Source of the DNA: Sarcocystis neurona
Lineage: Eukaryota > Apicomplexa > Conoidasida > Eucoccidiorida > Sarcocystidae
Direction: 5' to 3'
Assembly: GCA_000727475.1 (NCBI GenBank)
Contig: KL647291.1
Span: forward strand, 4,226,828-4,290,827
DNA: 64,000 bases
Shown here in pieces: positions 50,851 to 63,563 of this stretch (its first letter is position 1; each line of letters opens with the position of its first letter). Under the pieces are notes generated by a model. The model was not told the DNA's origin, searched no databases, and saw only the letters and a list, made by a program, of their open reading frames with translations. A program made the translations under genes and the position numbers.

Positions 50851-52261
50851 CACTCTTTCAGAAGAGGCCTGGCCACTGATGCGTTCATGTACGTGTAGGA
50901 AGTTTTGTGCGAGTTAGGTGACGTACACGAGTCGCTGCTTCCGACCTGAGTCGGGAATACGGAGGGCCTGTGCTGTAGCTAAAGTGCCTCTCATTCGTTG
51001 GACATGCAGCTCCCGCTGGAGTTTCCACCTGCAGACTCGTAACCGCGAGGATACGCAAGGCAAACGCAAGAAGGCGAAGGCTTATCTGCCGTGAATGCCG
51101 CAGACTCGTAATTTCGGGTATCCGCGAGGCAAACGCACTTATTGAGGTGGCTTATCTATTGTTAATCTGTGACTACGTGTAGAGGAAGGAAAGGATGAAA
51201 CATTTCCTCTGATTTTCCCGTCGCTGCTGGTGCGGCAGCACTAGCAGGCAACCACAGCTGCAGCAGTCATGCGCAAGAGTTGCTTGTCGCTGCGTTAATA
51301 TGGCTCCGCAGAGACAGACATGCGTCACTCCTGTTGAGTGTGCAGTAGTGCATTTCATCATTCTTGAGCAACATCCGATTTCCCGTGTCCTCCTTGCTAC
51401 GCCGGCGAGTCTGGAGTGGCAATTTCTCCACAGATTAGTGAAGCACAGTAGCAGCGGCAAACGTGCAGCACGGGCAACCGCACCGGCGCCAGTACTTGCA
51501 GTGAGAGCCGCAGCACAGCAGTGGCGAGAGCCGCCCCGACAGCCACCTCGGTAGAACGTTGTGGCGTTGTAGCCTCGGGCTCACTTGCAGCGAGGGTTGG
51601 TAAAGTCGAAGTAGTACCCCACGAACCATAGTGGAACAAGGACCAGCAGCAGCTGATGCCGCAGCGCCGCAGGGGCACGTCGTAAACTGCGGCGGCAGTC
51701 GCCTTCCCGTGGGCAGTGAGAGCACGTTCGCGACCGCCTTTTTGAAGAGGCAGTGCCGCAGTGGAACCGCTAGTGCAGCAGACAGAGTATAAAGCCGCAA
51801 CGGCTGCGCGCCCACGATAGCTCTGCGCACATGAACGTGTACGGCTGTGGCAAAGTAGATGAATACCGTGTTCACAGCAGCAACTGAATACCGGTCAGGC
51901 GCAGCGGCACTTCACAAGTAGCTACCGAAGAATTTGAGCACCAGTACTCGCTGCTGTTGTAGCACCTCTCGCACTGTTTTTTTTCAACTGCAGCAAAGGT
52001 ACTGAAACAGCTGCAGGGCCTTTTTGTGGGCGAGCCAACGGTGAAGGAGGGCTAGCTGCCGGCTGGAGGAACACCGTGCGCGTGCGCAGCGGCATTCGAA
52101 GACGAGGAGGAATGGACCAGAACAGTGACATCAGAGCGGGCAACCCCAGCGACTTGGCCGAAAATAAGGAGCAACAGCAGCCCGGCACTTGTTATTTTCC
52201 GTCGCAGCCATAGTAAACGATACGCTTTCCGTGTCCGCTGCGCCTGCAGCATACGGGTCAA
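42333..52261 (-). CDS. Large many-exon gene, possibly secreted or membrane protein
   Basis: I cannot name the family. A linked core of exons agrees in phase: 49600 (upstream border unresolved), 49071-48963, 48892-48644, 48617-48552 and 48124-48052, with donors GTACGG, GTAAGG, GTGACT, GTAAGT and GTAACT. Exons 48617 and 48124 give CPPCRH and then HFCRFCRLAR, a possible zinc-binding Cys set. Upstream are 50232-50020 and about 51884-51594, and a candidate first exon at ATG 52261 with a signal-anchor-like segment (GLLLLLIFG). Downstream are an exon ending CP at a GTAAGT donor near 46273, a long frame at about 45231-44403 (donor GTGAGG), about 44272-44055, about 43096, and the last exon 42555-42333 ending in TAA. 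Two apparent frame changes occur at 45.2 kb and 44.3 kb. It may be two genes; the strand is firmer than the joins. Confidence 0.5.
50803..50849. repeat. (AC)n dinucleotide microsatellite
   Basis: This is an almost perfect AC repeat of about 45 bases on the plus strand, within an intron of the minus-strand gene. Confidence 0.9.
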
Positions 52262-52510
52262 CGGTGAGTAGACACGTTCTCCGGCGACTGTAGTGCTAGG
52301 CCTTCGTTACACATGCGGAAACACAGTGCTACTTTGATGTATTCATGCATCATTCTTTTGAAACCCGTTCGCTCAGCGCTGCCGTTACTACCACACGCGG
52401 GAAGAGGACAGCCAAACCGATTCATGTGGGTGGACTAGTGGGCCGTCGCTTGACATGTGAAAATATGGAATAAGCCGACACGGGTGTTCTGGATACGTGC
52501 TGGTGGAGAA

Positions 52511-53292
52511 TTATTTGCAAACGGAAACACGCACCTCCTGTTGTTGCCTCAAGTGTGCTGCTGCCGCTGCTGATCCTGCCACTTTGGTGTGCGTAATTGA
52601 CGGTAGTGTGCTGAGAGCTGTTACGCTACCTTTCCTGCTAATTTCCTCCTTGAGCACGCAGGTGCTGCAGAAGCCGTTGTTACACTCTTCGAGCGCCTGA
52701 CACGGAGTCTCTGCGCTCACGTGTCTCCGCATGAATTCCGGAAGAGTAGAACGCATAGCTATTTCCGCCCATAGTTGACTGTGGCGGCGTGCGTATGCCG
52801 GTATGTATATCATGTCAACGAGTATACCTGTGCGCTGCACCTACACCTGCTGCCGTGTCGACGGGCAGCCACACGTTTGTGTTTACATGTTTCCATAGAG
52901 ACGTGGATTACATGTTCCTGTACACGTGTGCCAGCATCCTATTTGCCCACGTATCAATACTTCTCTCTATTCTGTACACGTATACGTGGTCTTTTACGAA
53001 TGAGGGGAGGAGTCACACATTGGTCCATGTTCAGATTTCTCGGCCGAGAAAACGGTGTTGGCGGCTGCGCGTGCTGCTGCATCTGCTGCTGCTTCGAGTG
53101 CCGCGTCTCGTGCTGGTCTGCGGGTGCCTCTCTGCATGCGCTTTGGATACCGGTTCGCGTGGCTTTTCTCGATAGAGGAGCCTCGTAGAGAGCTACAGCA
53201 ACGATGCAGTTCCAAGTTGAACCAGGAGATAGTTTGTAGACGGCTGGCTCAGTAAACAGGGTTGTACTACCGTGGACGACGTGAAACCCTCG
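52511..53292 (-). CDS. 3' part of a minus-strand gene, function unknown
   Basis: Two exon candidates. The first starts after GGTTCACACAG at 53292; it encodes a mixed hydrophobic/charged segment followed by a Gln-rich part and ends near 52.99-53.17 kb. The second starts after GCGCACAG at 52827 and runs to a TGA at 52511. Its 105 residues include a Cys-rich patch (CQALEECNNGFCSTC) and a polar Gln-rich C-terminus; an internal GTAGCG donor could end it earlier. No family recognised. The 5' exons must lie upstream of 53.3 kb but were not found. Confidence 0.4.
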
Positions 53293-53949
53293 CTGTGTGA
53301 ACCCGTTATCCGTAGACCGATGCATTACGTGATTCATCTGCTGCTTTCTTCTGTTTTATCTATACCTACGCGCGCGTCAAATTCCCCTGTCTATTTGTTT
53401 ATATTTCTCCTCACACGCCCACATGCGCGACGTTCTGGTGATGTATCTAGAGGGAACTTTTCAGGTGCCTTTCAACGTGTTAGGAGTGTTTTGTCGTGCG
53501 GCGCACTCTTTGTATTTTGAACGGCAGACCCCCCTGCTTGGCCGCAGAATTTTTTTTGCCACACCGTGGGGCACCGTGACATACGGGATCGAACCCTTGG
53601 TCTCAACTTCCCAGTCTTGTGTTTATATCACCCTACACATGCACTGATGGGACCTTGTTCATATGCAGTGGATACCCGCAGTCCTCTGTATCTGCGTTGT
53701 ATGACAGAAATAAATAACTACACACATATATAATATACACATGTACAATATATACGTCTACACGTGCCTGCATTCACCCACACGTGCATGGACATACACA
53801 TACATGCGCTACAATGTGTTGTACTCAAACACTACACTTGTACGGAGGGCGCACTTACATATTATACGTGCATGCCGTATTGACATATGCGTGTGTGTCT
53901 GTGTGTGTGTCTGTGTGTGTGTACGTGCCGTAGAGGCTTGTGCGTCCGC

Positions 53950-54968
53950 TTATAAGCCACAACAGCACTCTGACACGTCGTCGCCCGCCGCTCCGGTCGC
54001 TGCGCGGCGTGTACGTTTTCGGGACAGCAGCTGCCTGTGGAAACGGGTTGCAAATTTCTCTCCACACTTGTCTCTGTACATGTCCGCAAGAGTACACATA
54101 CTGGCCTGGCTGCTGTTTTCCATCTGGACATCCTTCGTCCTCAGACGGTGCGGATCTACAAGCTGTGTAAGTCCTGTGTACATACGGCTGACTGTGCTTG
54201 TGCGGCGCTGACTGCAAATCACCTGGCACATGCACACATGTATAAATATAGTAGCTCTGTGGACGGACGTACATATCTACGCAACGGGATACGTACGTGC
54301 ACACCGCCCTTACTCGCGTACAAAGGAGTATGTGTACGGACGCCAGCGCATTAGTGGCAAGCGGCGGAGAGGCCGGAGCACACAGCCATCCGCGAGGCCG
54401 ATGCTGCAGCTGCTGCGGTAGGCTGCAAGGCGAACAGCAGCAGCATGCGAACACTCCGGCGTTGTGCAGCTTGATTACTTGACCCGGTGTCCATCAGCGA
54501 CAAAACAAGAAAGCAAGCAGCGTCCGGTAGTGCGTCAAGAGTGACAGCGCTAATACGTAGTTGTGTCCGTCTCCTCTGCTGTAGGCCTGCCTGTGTACGG
54601 GAAATGGATATGGTGCGCAGAGGGACACACGTGTTGCTCGAAAGGTGTGCTGAGGAAACGTGAAGCCACACGGACGCCTTTTTAGAATCAAGTGCACACC
54701 ATATACGCTTCTCTTAAAAAGACTTGTTTGTCTGTATTTAGCTGCTTTCATATGTATATATATGTATATGTATATATACATATATATATATGTATATAAA
54801 TGCGGGCACGTACCTATACGGATATAGGCTCGTGTAGCCGCGTGCAGATTGTTCTGCTAACTTTAGTGATACTTTTGTGAATCTACGACCCAGCGCACGC
54901 GTTTCAGCTACTGCAGCGACCTTTGCCTCAGTCCTCCCTGAGAACTCAAAAATGCTCTTCTCCTTCAT
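53950..54968 (-). CDS. Short minus-strand gene, function unknown
   Basis: The first exon candidate runs from ATG 54968 to a GTACGT donor after 54814. It reads as a basic peptide (MKEKSIFEFSGRTEAK…) that is clearly non-repetitive. A middle exon near 54.60-54.49 kb follows the acceptor CACAG, with two frames possible. The last exon runs 54162-53950 (acceptor TTACACAG), phase 0, about 70 residues, and ends with Arg/Ala-rich and CCCG-containing sequence before TAA. The model length would be about 160 residues. The start could lie further upstream, where the same frame is open. A Gln/Ser-rich plus-strand frame overlaps the 5' end. Confidence 0.4.
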
Positions 54969-55010
54969 CTTCCTTTTCTTCTTCCGCGTGTTTGTCAGCA
55001 GCAACAGCGG

Positions 55011-55634
55011 GTGACCCCACTGCACCACAGCAGCAGGACCCCACCATCTGTGCAGCCGCGGAGCACCAGCAGTCGCAGCAAACCAGCAGAACGAGGAACG
55101 AGCCAGCCGCATGACAGCAGTTTGACGCAGCAGCGGCAGCACCACAGCAGCTCGAGCAGGATCACAGCACCAGCAGCACCAGAGCAGCAGCAACGGCACC
55201 ACAACAATAGCTACAGCCAGGCGGCAGCAGCCGAACCAACGAGAACACCAGCAGCAGCAGGGGCAGCAGGAGGTCGACATCAGCGACACAGCCGCAGAGG
55301 GCAGCGACGCAGAAGCCCGTTTCCTGCAAACCAGGCGGAAGAGCAGCAGCAACTGCAGAGCAGCAGGTCGCAGCGTCAGCACGCCAGCATCAGGCGTCGG
55401 AGCCTAGCGACAACAGCAGTGCACCAGCAGCCTAACAGCGAAGAAAGCGGCAGCAGCTCTCTACCAGCAACAGCAGCTATCGAACGACAACAGCAGCAAC
55501 GACCATTCGAGCATCAGCAGCAGCCCTCTACCAGCAACGCCATGTCGACACGTCTACATTCTCTTTCTCGCGCCGCAGCAGCACCAGCCGTGCCTCGTAC
55601 GAGGACCAGTTGGTACCACGCCATCCAACTGTAG
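55011..55634 (+). other. Gln/Ser/Arg-rich open frame, coding status unclear
   Basis: A 207-codon plus-strand frame of CAG/AGC-rich sequence lies between a minus-strand gene and the PROPPIN gene. A second frame in the same stretch gives a more ordinary peptide near 55.57-55.68 kb. It could be 5' coding sequence of the PROPPIN gene or an untranslated triplet-repeat region. I see no splice pair that settles it. Confidence 0.3.
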
Positions 55635-56098
55635 AACGTCTGCTGCTGCTGGCAGCAGCCCCAGCAGCAGTCGCCTTGTGGAACGGTTCTCACCAACAAA
55701 GGCATCAGCGGCAATCGAGGCAGCCGCCCCAGGTGTGGCAGGAGCAGCAGCAGCGGCGGCAGAAAGAGCGAAAGCGGACCACTCTGCTGCTGATTCTGCC
55801 CCTAATGGAGGTGCGTGCGCACTACTACGTTGCAGGTCGTGCTGCTATGCTGCTGCTCCTGCTGTTCGTGTGACTGCTGCAGCGGAACGCCGCCGCTACT
55901 GCAGTCCACCCCACCGCTTCACGACTTCTTCTTCTTCTTTTCCCGAGAGGACAATCGTGGTGGGACGGGTGCAAACCAGGTGCAGCTGCTCGCGCCACGT
56001 GAAACCCCAGCTGCTGTTCGGTGCTGCGGGTGTGCTGCTGGCACTGCGGCTGCTGCTTGTCAGTCTTGAAATTGCTGCTGCTGGTGCTGTGCTGCGTA

Positions 56099-59000
56099 AT
56101 GGCGAGATCTGCAGCGCCTTCGCACTTCCTGCAGCGCCAGCAGCGCAGCGCTGCCGGTCTGCCCATTGCTGCTGGTGATGCCCCGGCTGATTCTGTTGCC
56201 GCTGCTGCTGCTACCCGCGCAGCGCCTCCGTGCGCTTCTGCTGGGGATGCTGCTTCGCCGCGTGCATCTGCTCCTAAGCTTCCTCTTCCTGCTGGTCGAG
56301 CTGCTGCTGATCCGCGTCCAGCTCCTCCTCGTTCTTCTGTGCGCTTCCCCAGTGCTGCTGCTGTTGCTTCTTCTCTGCCTTCCAGAGAGGCGACTACTGC
56401 TGCAGCCACGGTGCACCGCGCCTGCGTCACGTTTGTGGGGTTGAATGCAGACAGCAGCTGCTTGCTAGTTGGCACTACCCAGGGCTTCTTAATATGGACG
56501 CTGCAACCGCTGCGGTGTATGTACACCTGTCTCTGCGGTCCAGTAAGTCTCGTGGAAATGCTACTGCGCTCCAGTCTCGTCGCAGCTGTCGGTACGTCAG
56601 GAATTTGCAGTTTCCGCTGCGAACACACACACAAAGGACTAAGACGAATAACTGTAAATGTATATCTTTGTACTCCTCTGTCTCTCTCTAGATATACATA
56701 TATATATATATATGCGAATCCGCACGCGCCCGACTACACGTACGTATGTAGAGATATACATACCTGCTCCGTGCGGGCGTGCTGTATCAACACAGACATA
56801 TTTGGACACGCACGTAGAATATATACGTGAACCTGAATAGTACACGTATATGTTTATATACGTCTCACTATAGTTATGCGTACCTTCGTAAATCTTTGCT
56901 TACACACATAGGTGAGGATAGCTGTGTGCCTCCTTGATATCAACGTATGCATACATGTATGTGGATGACGTGTATGTGGCAGTTTGCGCGTGTGTGTGTC
57001 TCTCTGTCTATGGATGCTGCGCTGGCGCAATGTTGCAGCACGGCGTGCATGCGCGGCACCACATATCGTTGTAGATAAAATGATTTCTGCGGACGTGAGA
57101 AGTATGTCGTCAAGGTATACCACCGTGTGGCCGAATACCCGTCAATTTACGTAGGGATGTGCACGTCGCCGCGCAGACACCCACACACCCACACACATAC
57201 GTACATTGTACGTAGGTCTGTGCTCCTGCTGTCTTTATATATGTGTATATAAATGTGTACAATATATACACATAGGTGTATAGACAGAGTCAACATACAC
57301 TTGACCGTCACACATATATATATATATATGTGGGTGCACGCGCATTTGCTCTAAATTTTAAAATGTATGTACTTGCTACTTTTGAAGTAGAGGAAGTTTG
57401 ACGGAGGAGGGTCCTCAACTGCTGTGGACATCCGGACTCTTACACACATACATATATATAGGTATACGCTGGACCATTACGAGCACACAATTGTAGGAAG
57501 CAAGGTTTGTGTAAAGCGTACGCATGCGAGAGTGCCTCGTTTGTAAATGCGACTTTTTAATGTGCGTGGGTCCATAAATAAAGGCCAGTTAGTGTGATAT
57601 GTATGTATACATGTATATACATGTACATATGTGCGTATTTGTGTTACCACTGTGTAGTTCGTGAAAGCGCTGAAACGGCTGCCAGGATATGCTGGGAGAC
57701 ACAAACGTACATGTACGTGAGTGTGTAGCTCACTTCGGGTGTACATACACTTCAATGGTACAGACATTTCGGGTGTACGTACACTCCAGTGGTACCGACG
57801 TTTCGGGCGTACGTACACTCCGTAAGTGTCTGTACGTACACGCATATTTGCAGCAGAAGACGCAGACATGTACACGAGTGGAGGTAAATAGTGTACAATC
57901 GAATACGATCAGGTCGATAGAGCGGAACAAGTAGGAAAGTGCCTGCAGGTGATACAGCGTCAGAAACATGTGGTGAGAGAGAACGAAACAGGCACCACCT
58001 TCCGGTCACAACCAGGGGCATGCGGTGTACGTACGTCTCAAGAGTCTGCGTTAGTGGGCTTCCAAGCCGAGCAGACGCAATCGCATAGATGTACAATCCT
58101 CTGTGTGCGTACGTGAATTTGTATGAATCCTTTTAGCAGCTCGGTTTATCCATCCATAGAATGATCCATATACATGCGTAGTAAAAGCATATGCGTAAGA
58201 ATATACATACATATATGTATATATATAGCTGCCATGCATATTTTACTCGTGTGCAGCGTACCTCCACATACATGTGTATGCATACGCCTGCGCGTGTGTA
58301 CAGAGAAAACGTATCTGTATCTCCGTAGCCATCTCAGTCGTCCTACCTAAGTACGCATATATATGTATATATACATACGTGAACGAACCTGAAGCTTTGC
58401 TGTGCGACTGCATTGTGGGGTGGCTCAGGCAGCAGTCTCTCTCCAACGTCGAGCCGTCGCCTCTTGACACTGTACAATTGCTGCTTGCCTTCTGGTGCTG
58501 CTACTACCAGCAGCAGCGACAGCCACAGCAGCGGTCCGAGCAGAAGGACAGGCGGAGGGAAGCTGGGTCGTGCAGGAAGCAGCACAGCGGCAGCAGCAGC
58601 CAAGGCGTCGCTGCTGCTGCCGGACGCTATATACGCAGTCCGGCTGACACCGGACCACTTGATAGTGCTGCTGCAGGAAGAAGTGCATATATTTCGTTTG
58701 GGCTCGCTGCGGCTGCTGCTGCGGCTCAGGCGCCGTGAAGACCTGCTGGTGCCTGCCGCTGCTGCTGCGGAAGGCTTCTTTGCAGCACAACTGCAGACCC
58801 CACTGCCACAGGAGGAGAACGTGGGACGCAGGAGCAGCAGCAGCCCTGGGGGGGGACGCGAGCGGCAGCAGCAATAACGGGGGCCGTCGCAGCAACACCG
58901 GTAACAGCAGCAGCAGCCCACGTGTGGAAGGTGGGAGCAGCAGCAACAGGCGCACGGGCGACAGCAGCAGCAGCGCAGTCGTTTGGGGTCGCCGGTTAGT

Positions 59001-60170
59001 GAGCTGTCTTGCAAACGCAGCAGCGTTTCAGCAGCAGCAGCCTGCTTTGGTAGAGATTCAGCAGCAGGATATTGCTGGGTGTCGGGGAAGAGCAGCAGTA
59101 GCAGCAACATCGGCAGCTGGCACTCGGGAATCGACAAGTGCGACGAAAGGTCTTCCGCTGCTGCCCGCTGCCGCTGCAGCAGGGGCTGCGGCTGCTGCTG
59201 CTACGAAGGCCTTTGCTGCTGCTGCGGTGAAGGCTGCTGCTGCGGCGGCGCTTGCTGCGGAAGACGCGGCAGCAGAAGCAGCAGCTAGTGCGTCGAAGAA
59301 GCGAATTGCCGCGGGCAGCAGTGGCGGCACTGCATGTGGACTAACCCCTGCCAGCAGCCCCTACTGGCCCGGAGAAAGCGGGCAAGGAGCAGCAGCAGAA
59401 GCAAGAGCAGCTGGGGTTGGCGCTACGAAAGCAGCTGCACGAGGTTCCTGTCCACACAGAAGCAGCCACGCAAGCAGCCCCAGGCGTTTTGCTGCAGCTT
59501 CAGCAGTTTCAACTGCGAGGAGAAAGCGCAGAGCAGCAGCTGCTGCCGCAGGCTCCTCTCTCGCTGCTGCCGGCAGGAGAGCAGCAGCCGAGGCCGCGGC
59601 GGTCTGCGCCACATGCTGGACCCCGCAGCAGAGCTTCCTCGCCATTCCCCCCGCTGCTGCAGCTCCTTGTGCTGCCCCTGATGCTGGCCGAACTTCAGCT
59701 GCCGGCGCTGCGGATAACCGACGCTACGTCTCTGCCGCTTCTCAGCAAATGTACTCGCCCACCGAATGCTGCTGCTGCTGCTGTCGCACAGGAGGCGCAC
59801 AAAGGCCCACTGCACTTTTGCTTGCCTCGGTGCTCGCTTGTGCACGCGTTCTCACACACCGACAAACGCAGCAAGTGAAAAGTGACGCCTCTGTTGAGTC
59901 TTCCACACATCTGCAGAAGTACACATATAATCATGCGTGCCTGTCTGTTCATCGACCTACTTCATAAATGCGTGTATATATATATAATCTGTGTGTTCAT
60001 GCGCACACGTACAAATGTGTGTGTCTGTTCTGTCTTTATGTGCCACATAAGGATGCATTGCTTGCTGGGTACTCGTTCGTATATGCATCTACGCATATAT
60101 ATGTGTATATATATATGTATATATATATATATATGTGTTATTACTGTTTGAGCTGTGGGTGCGTGCGTGC

Positions 60171-60210
<40 letters not shown>

Positions 60211-63200
60211 CTAGAGATATGTGTAAATGCTTTCTTCTACGTAGTTGTTTGACTCGGGGTACCGATAGACGAGCACACGTGTCGAGGTGTATGTTTGAGG
60301 CATTCTCGCTTCCGTCACGACTACTCTTCTTCAATGTTGCACCGCTGCTCGCGCCGCAGCTTCTGATTTGCTCCTAGGTTTGTTGCTTTTGCTTCCTGCT
60401 GCTGCTACTACCTCCGCTCCTGTTGCTCGTCTCTTTGCTGCTGCTGCGTGTGCTCGTAGTGCCTCTGCTTCTGCTGCTGCTGCCGTTGCTGCCGTTGCCC
60501 ATCGGGCTGCTGCACCTGCTTCCTCTTCTCGGTCTGCGTGCTGCGCGCGCGTGGTCGCCCGCCGCTGGGAGGGCTGCTGCAGCCGGGAGGGCTGCTGCAG
60601 CCGGGAGGGCTGCTGCTGCGGCTAGGGGCTGCTTGTGCTGCTAACCACCAGCGTCTGCGTGTGTGCGCGCGGTGTTGCTGCCTGCAGGGGGGTTGCTGCA
60701 GCAGCAGCGGCGACGGCAGCCACTGGAGAGGTTGCGGCGGGAATGCTGCTCTTGTTTGATTTGAAGAAACTGGAAGTAGCTGGGTGGCGGCGGGTGCATG
60801 CACACCGGCTACGAGCGATTGCTTTTACCAGCTGCGGGGACAAGGTGGCCACTATGTCTCTGCGGGTCAGCGTGACAAGAAGAACGCTGCTGCTGCAGCT
60901 CTCTTCCTTCTTTCGCTCTTGACACAAGCATATACAAACAACTGCATGCAAGCATCGCTTCCACTACATCTACACGTTTACTCGTCGCCAACCTCGTCGC
61001 GTCAACGCGTGAGGCATCCGTTCTCTCTTCTCTTGCTGCTGCCGCCCTAGATATGCCTCAGCTTACATTTTACACGTTTCTGTACTTCCACACGATCCTC
61101 CGCACTACCCTCTTCAAATGTTCCACACATGCCGGTTCATGTACCCGTACACGCGTGCACGGGCAGCCCCCCGTCGTAGTTCCCCGTCTTCAGAAAAACG
61201 TGTGGACGGGCCTTGTGACCATCCCACTCAGGAGTTCCCGCACATATCTTATAGCTAGTAAACATTTCGACACGTAAAGGGGAAGGGTCACGGATGCACA
61301 GGTGCATGCAGTTGACTTCTCGTCACGTGCCCCCAAGGTACAAGGCGTGGAGCCGACTGCTGTCGCCTGTACAGGTGGTGACATATGCGTGGGCCCTCGC
61401 CCCTCATCTTTGAGCGTGTACATGGGCTGTCTAGTACATACGCACTTGTGCTGCCCCCGGTGGAGCAGCTTCTTCGTAGATGCTCCTGCAGTTTACGTAA
61501 AGACGTGCTACTACTCTTTCTCGCCCTCCTCCCTCCTGACGCACGTGCGCCGCAGCCCTCTCCTTTGGTAGGACGAGGTGTGGACTCGACCTGTCCCGCC
61601 TCGTCTGCGTAGCATTGCCTAGCGTTTTGACGTACTAGGACGTTCCCTAGAAAAGACAGCTCCGCAGGAAAAACGTACGGGAAAGATACACCGGCGGGCA
61701 TCTGCAAGCGGGCATGCAGCGGCACCAGCATGCTCCTACGCTTGTTGTGCAGAAAAGTGTGCGTGTGAGACGGGTGTCAAGGGTCGCGGCACCGTTCTCT
61801 CAGAGCCGCTTCGTGCGTGTGATGGGGGTCACTGAGCGCGGCAGAGTTCTCGCAGACTCTCTTTTGCATGCGCTGTCGAAGAAAAAACACACCCGCGCGT
61901 AGACACGCACATACACGCTTGCACAACTGTACGTCTTTTCGCGCCACCATTTACGCAAGAATCCACGAGCGTCTGTGTGGGGGGTGGTCGTGTCCGACGC
62001 ACACTTCCACCGAAACGGGTTTTTCCTTCAAGAAATGTACTCTGCTACTGCACGTGGCTGCTTGTCGGGGAGCGTGGCAGACGTCTCGGGACGTCTTGGC
62101 CCTCCCGGAGCCGTGTCGACTCGACTTCTTTGGCTGGTGTGCGGTCTGGGTCTTTCTACCCTTCCGACCGCTGCGGGAGGGGAGATCTCTCGTTCACGCG
62201 TATTTTCTTACGCGCCCTATATTCCATAGAGATCACCTGGATTCTGGCACTCTGAGATCGAACTCTATATTGAGTTAGCTGTGCGTACAGCTTCCCCCAC
62301 AACACACACATGAAAAGGTGTTCGGGGAGGGAAACTGAGACAGAGTAATACATACACACATATACACACACACAGAGACAGGTAGGTTGCTGTGCGCTAC
62401 ATACAGGAGCGGCTGCGGAGGGATGACGATGGTCGCGTTACCTAACACGACGCGTGCTGCAGGTGTGGGCCTGCGTGTGTGAGAGGGAGCTGGCTGAATG
62501 ACTATCTGTACCTGCGGACAGGCCGAGACAGAGAGAGTAAGACAGGGATTGTGGCGCAGCGCGTAGATTATAGAGCATCAGAGAGATAGCATGCAATCTT
62601 TGCGCCGCGATGGTGTTGGAGAAGAGGACTGTCAAGGGGCCCACCCGGCCCCGCCGCGTGACACAAACACGTGCGCGCAGCGGATGGGTAGACGCTGGGC
62701 CGGTTTCAGCAGACCGTAGATCAGTGCGACATCCTGCGTGCCTGCACGCGCACGCAAGGACAGAGTCTTACGCATGCAGTGAGCTCATAGGATGAGGATG
62801 TCTGCTGTGTCAGAGAAGCAACCGTGTGAGCGCTTTTCGAGGAACGAAGAGCAGCACGTCTCTAAAGCATGGGCCACGTGGAATGCATGCGTGCGTGCGG
62901 CACATCTGCAGCAACAGCTGCAGTGCTGCTCTCACTTTTGACAGGGGTCTGGCGGGAGCAGTGGGGGGGGAAGGGTGCCAGCACGCGCATGATACGCAGA
63001 CGCAGCTCCACCACATGCGTAGTACAAGACAAAGCTTTGTATGTATGTGTGTGTGTGTGTGTGGCTGCAAATGATTTTCCTTCTGGAGGGGAACCAAAGT
63101 GGAGTATCACAGCAAAGTCGCATTATGTAAAGATGTACCCACATATATATACATATGTATATATGTGTATAATTACCTGTACCTCTTTCTCTCTATGTGT

Positions 63201-63563
63201 ATATACAACATACATTTTCCTAGGTTATTTATTTTGCATTTTGTAGACATGTGTGTACACACGCATATATGCATATATATATATATATATGCATATTTAT
63301 ATGTACCTTTCTCTCTACATATATTTTCCGAGGTTTTTATTTTTTGAAGAGACGTGTGCCTGTGTTGAAGGACCTGCTTCCGTAGGCGTCAGAGTTTTCC
63401 CGTAGAAAAAATTGGAGTGTAGGGGTACGAGATGCGATTCCACAGCGATGGCAGTAGTCGTAGTTTCGTCGAGGAAAGGCTGACCAGCAGCCGCAGGAGT
63501 CGCAGCAGGAGGAGCCCGGATCCTAGCCCAGGGCGAGTGGAAGGAGGGGAGAAGTTTCCGTTT
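56099..63563 (+). CDS. PROPPIN (Atg18/WIPI-type) phosphoinositide-binding WD40 protein
   Basis: Atg18/WIPI proteins are seven-bladed propellers that bind PI3P/PI(3,5)P2 in autophagy; in apicomplexans they are linked to apicoplast upkeep. Exon 1 (ATG 56099 to 56591, GTACGT donor) has an Ala/Pro-rich start, then FVGLNADSSCLLVGT, GFLIW and SLVEMLLRSSLVAAVG, matching blade 1-2 of the family. An exon near 58.43-58.74 kb has IYAVRLTPDHLIVLLQEEVHIF. An Ala-rich exon to about 59.9 kb ends with WTPQQSFLAIP. An exon ending near 60862 has LLLFDLKKL, AHRLRAIAF and GDKVATMS. The exon from 61804 (acceptor TTCTCTCAG) reads FVRVMGVTERGRVLAD, corresponding to the blade before the family's FRRG loop; a clear FRRG was not found. 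A Ser/Arg-rich exon at 63446-63563 may be the 3' part. Joins between exons 1 and 2 and after 61.87 kb are unresolved. Confidence 0.65.
57734..57832. repeat. Three tandem copies of a 34-bp unit
   Basis: Units starting TTCGGGTGTAC at 57734, TTCGGGTGTACGTACACTCC at 57768 and TTCGGGCGTACGTACACTCC at 57802 have a period of 34. They lie within the first long intron of the PROPPIN gene. Confidence 0.75.
60108..60216. repeat. TA-rich microsatellite tract
   Basis: (AT)n/(ATGT)n tracts lie in an intron between the Ala-rich and the 60.7 kb exons of the PROPPIN gene. Confidence 0.75.
60567..60620 (+). repeat. 18-bp minisatellite, three copies
   Basis: GGGAGGGCTGCTGCAGCC is present at 60567 and 60585, with a third, altered copy at 60603. 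In one frame it reads as AGRAAA repeats. Confidence 0.8.
63130..63310. repeat. TA/TATG microsatellite tracts
   Basis: Several short alternating TA and TATG runs lie between 61.87 kb and the Ser/Arg-rich exon at 63.45 kb. They are like the tracts found in other introns of the window. Confidence 0.7.

Noticed and set aside
52052..52188. Alternative minus frame next to the signal-anchor exon
   Set aside because: It overlaps the ATG 52261 frame in another phase; without transcript data I could not decide where the first exon ends, so it was not given its own entry.
61288..61731. Minus-strand 147-codon frame opposite the PROPPIN gene
   Set aside because: It reads reasonably but lies in an intron of the plus-strand gene, and no splice partner or motif was found.
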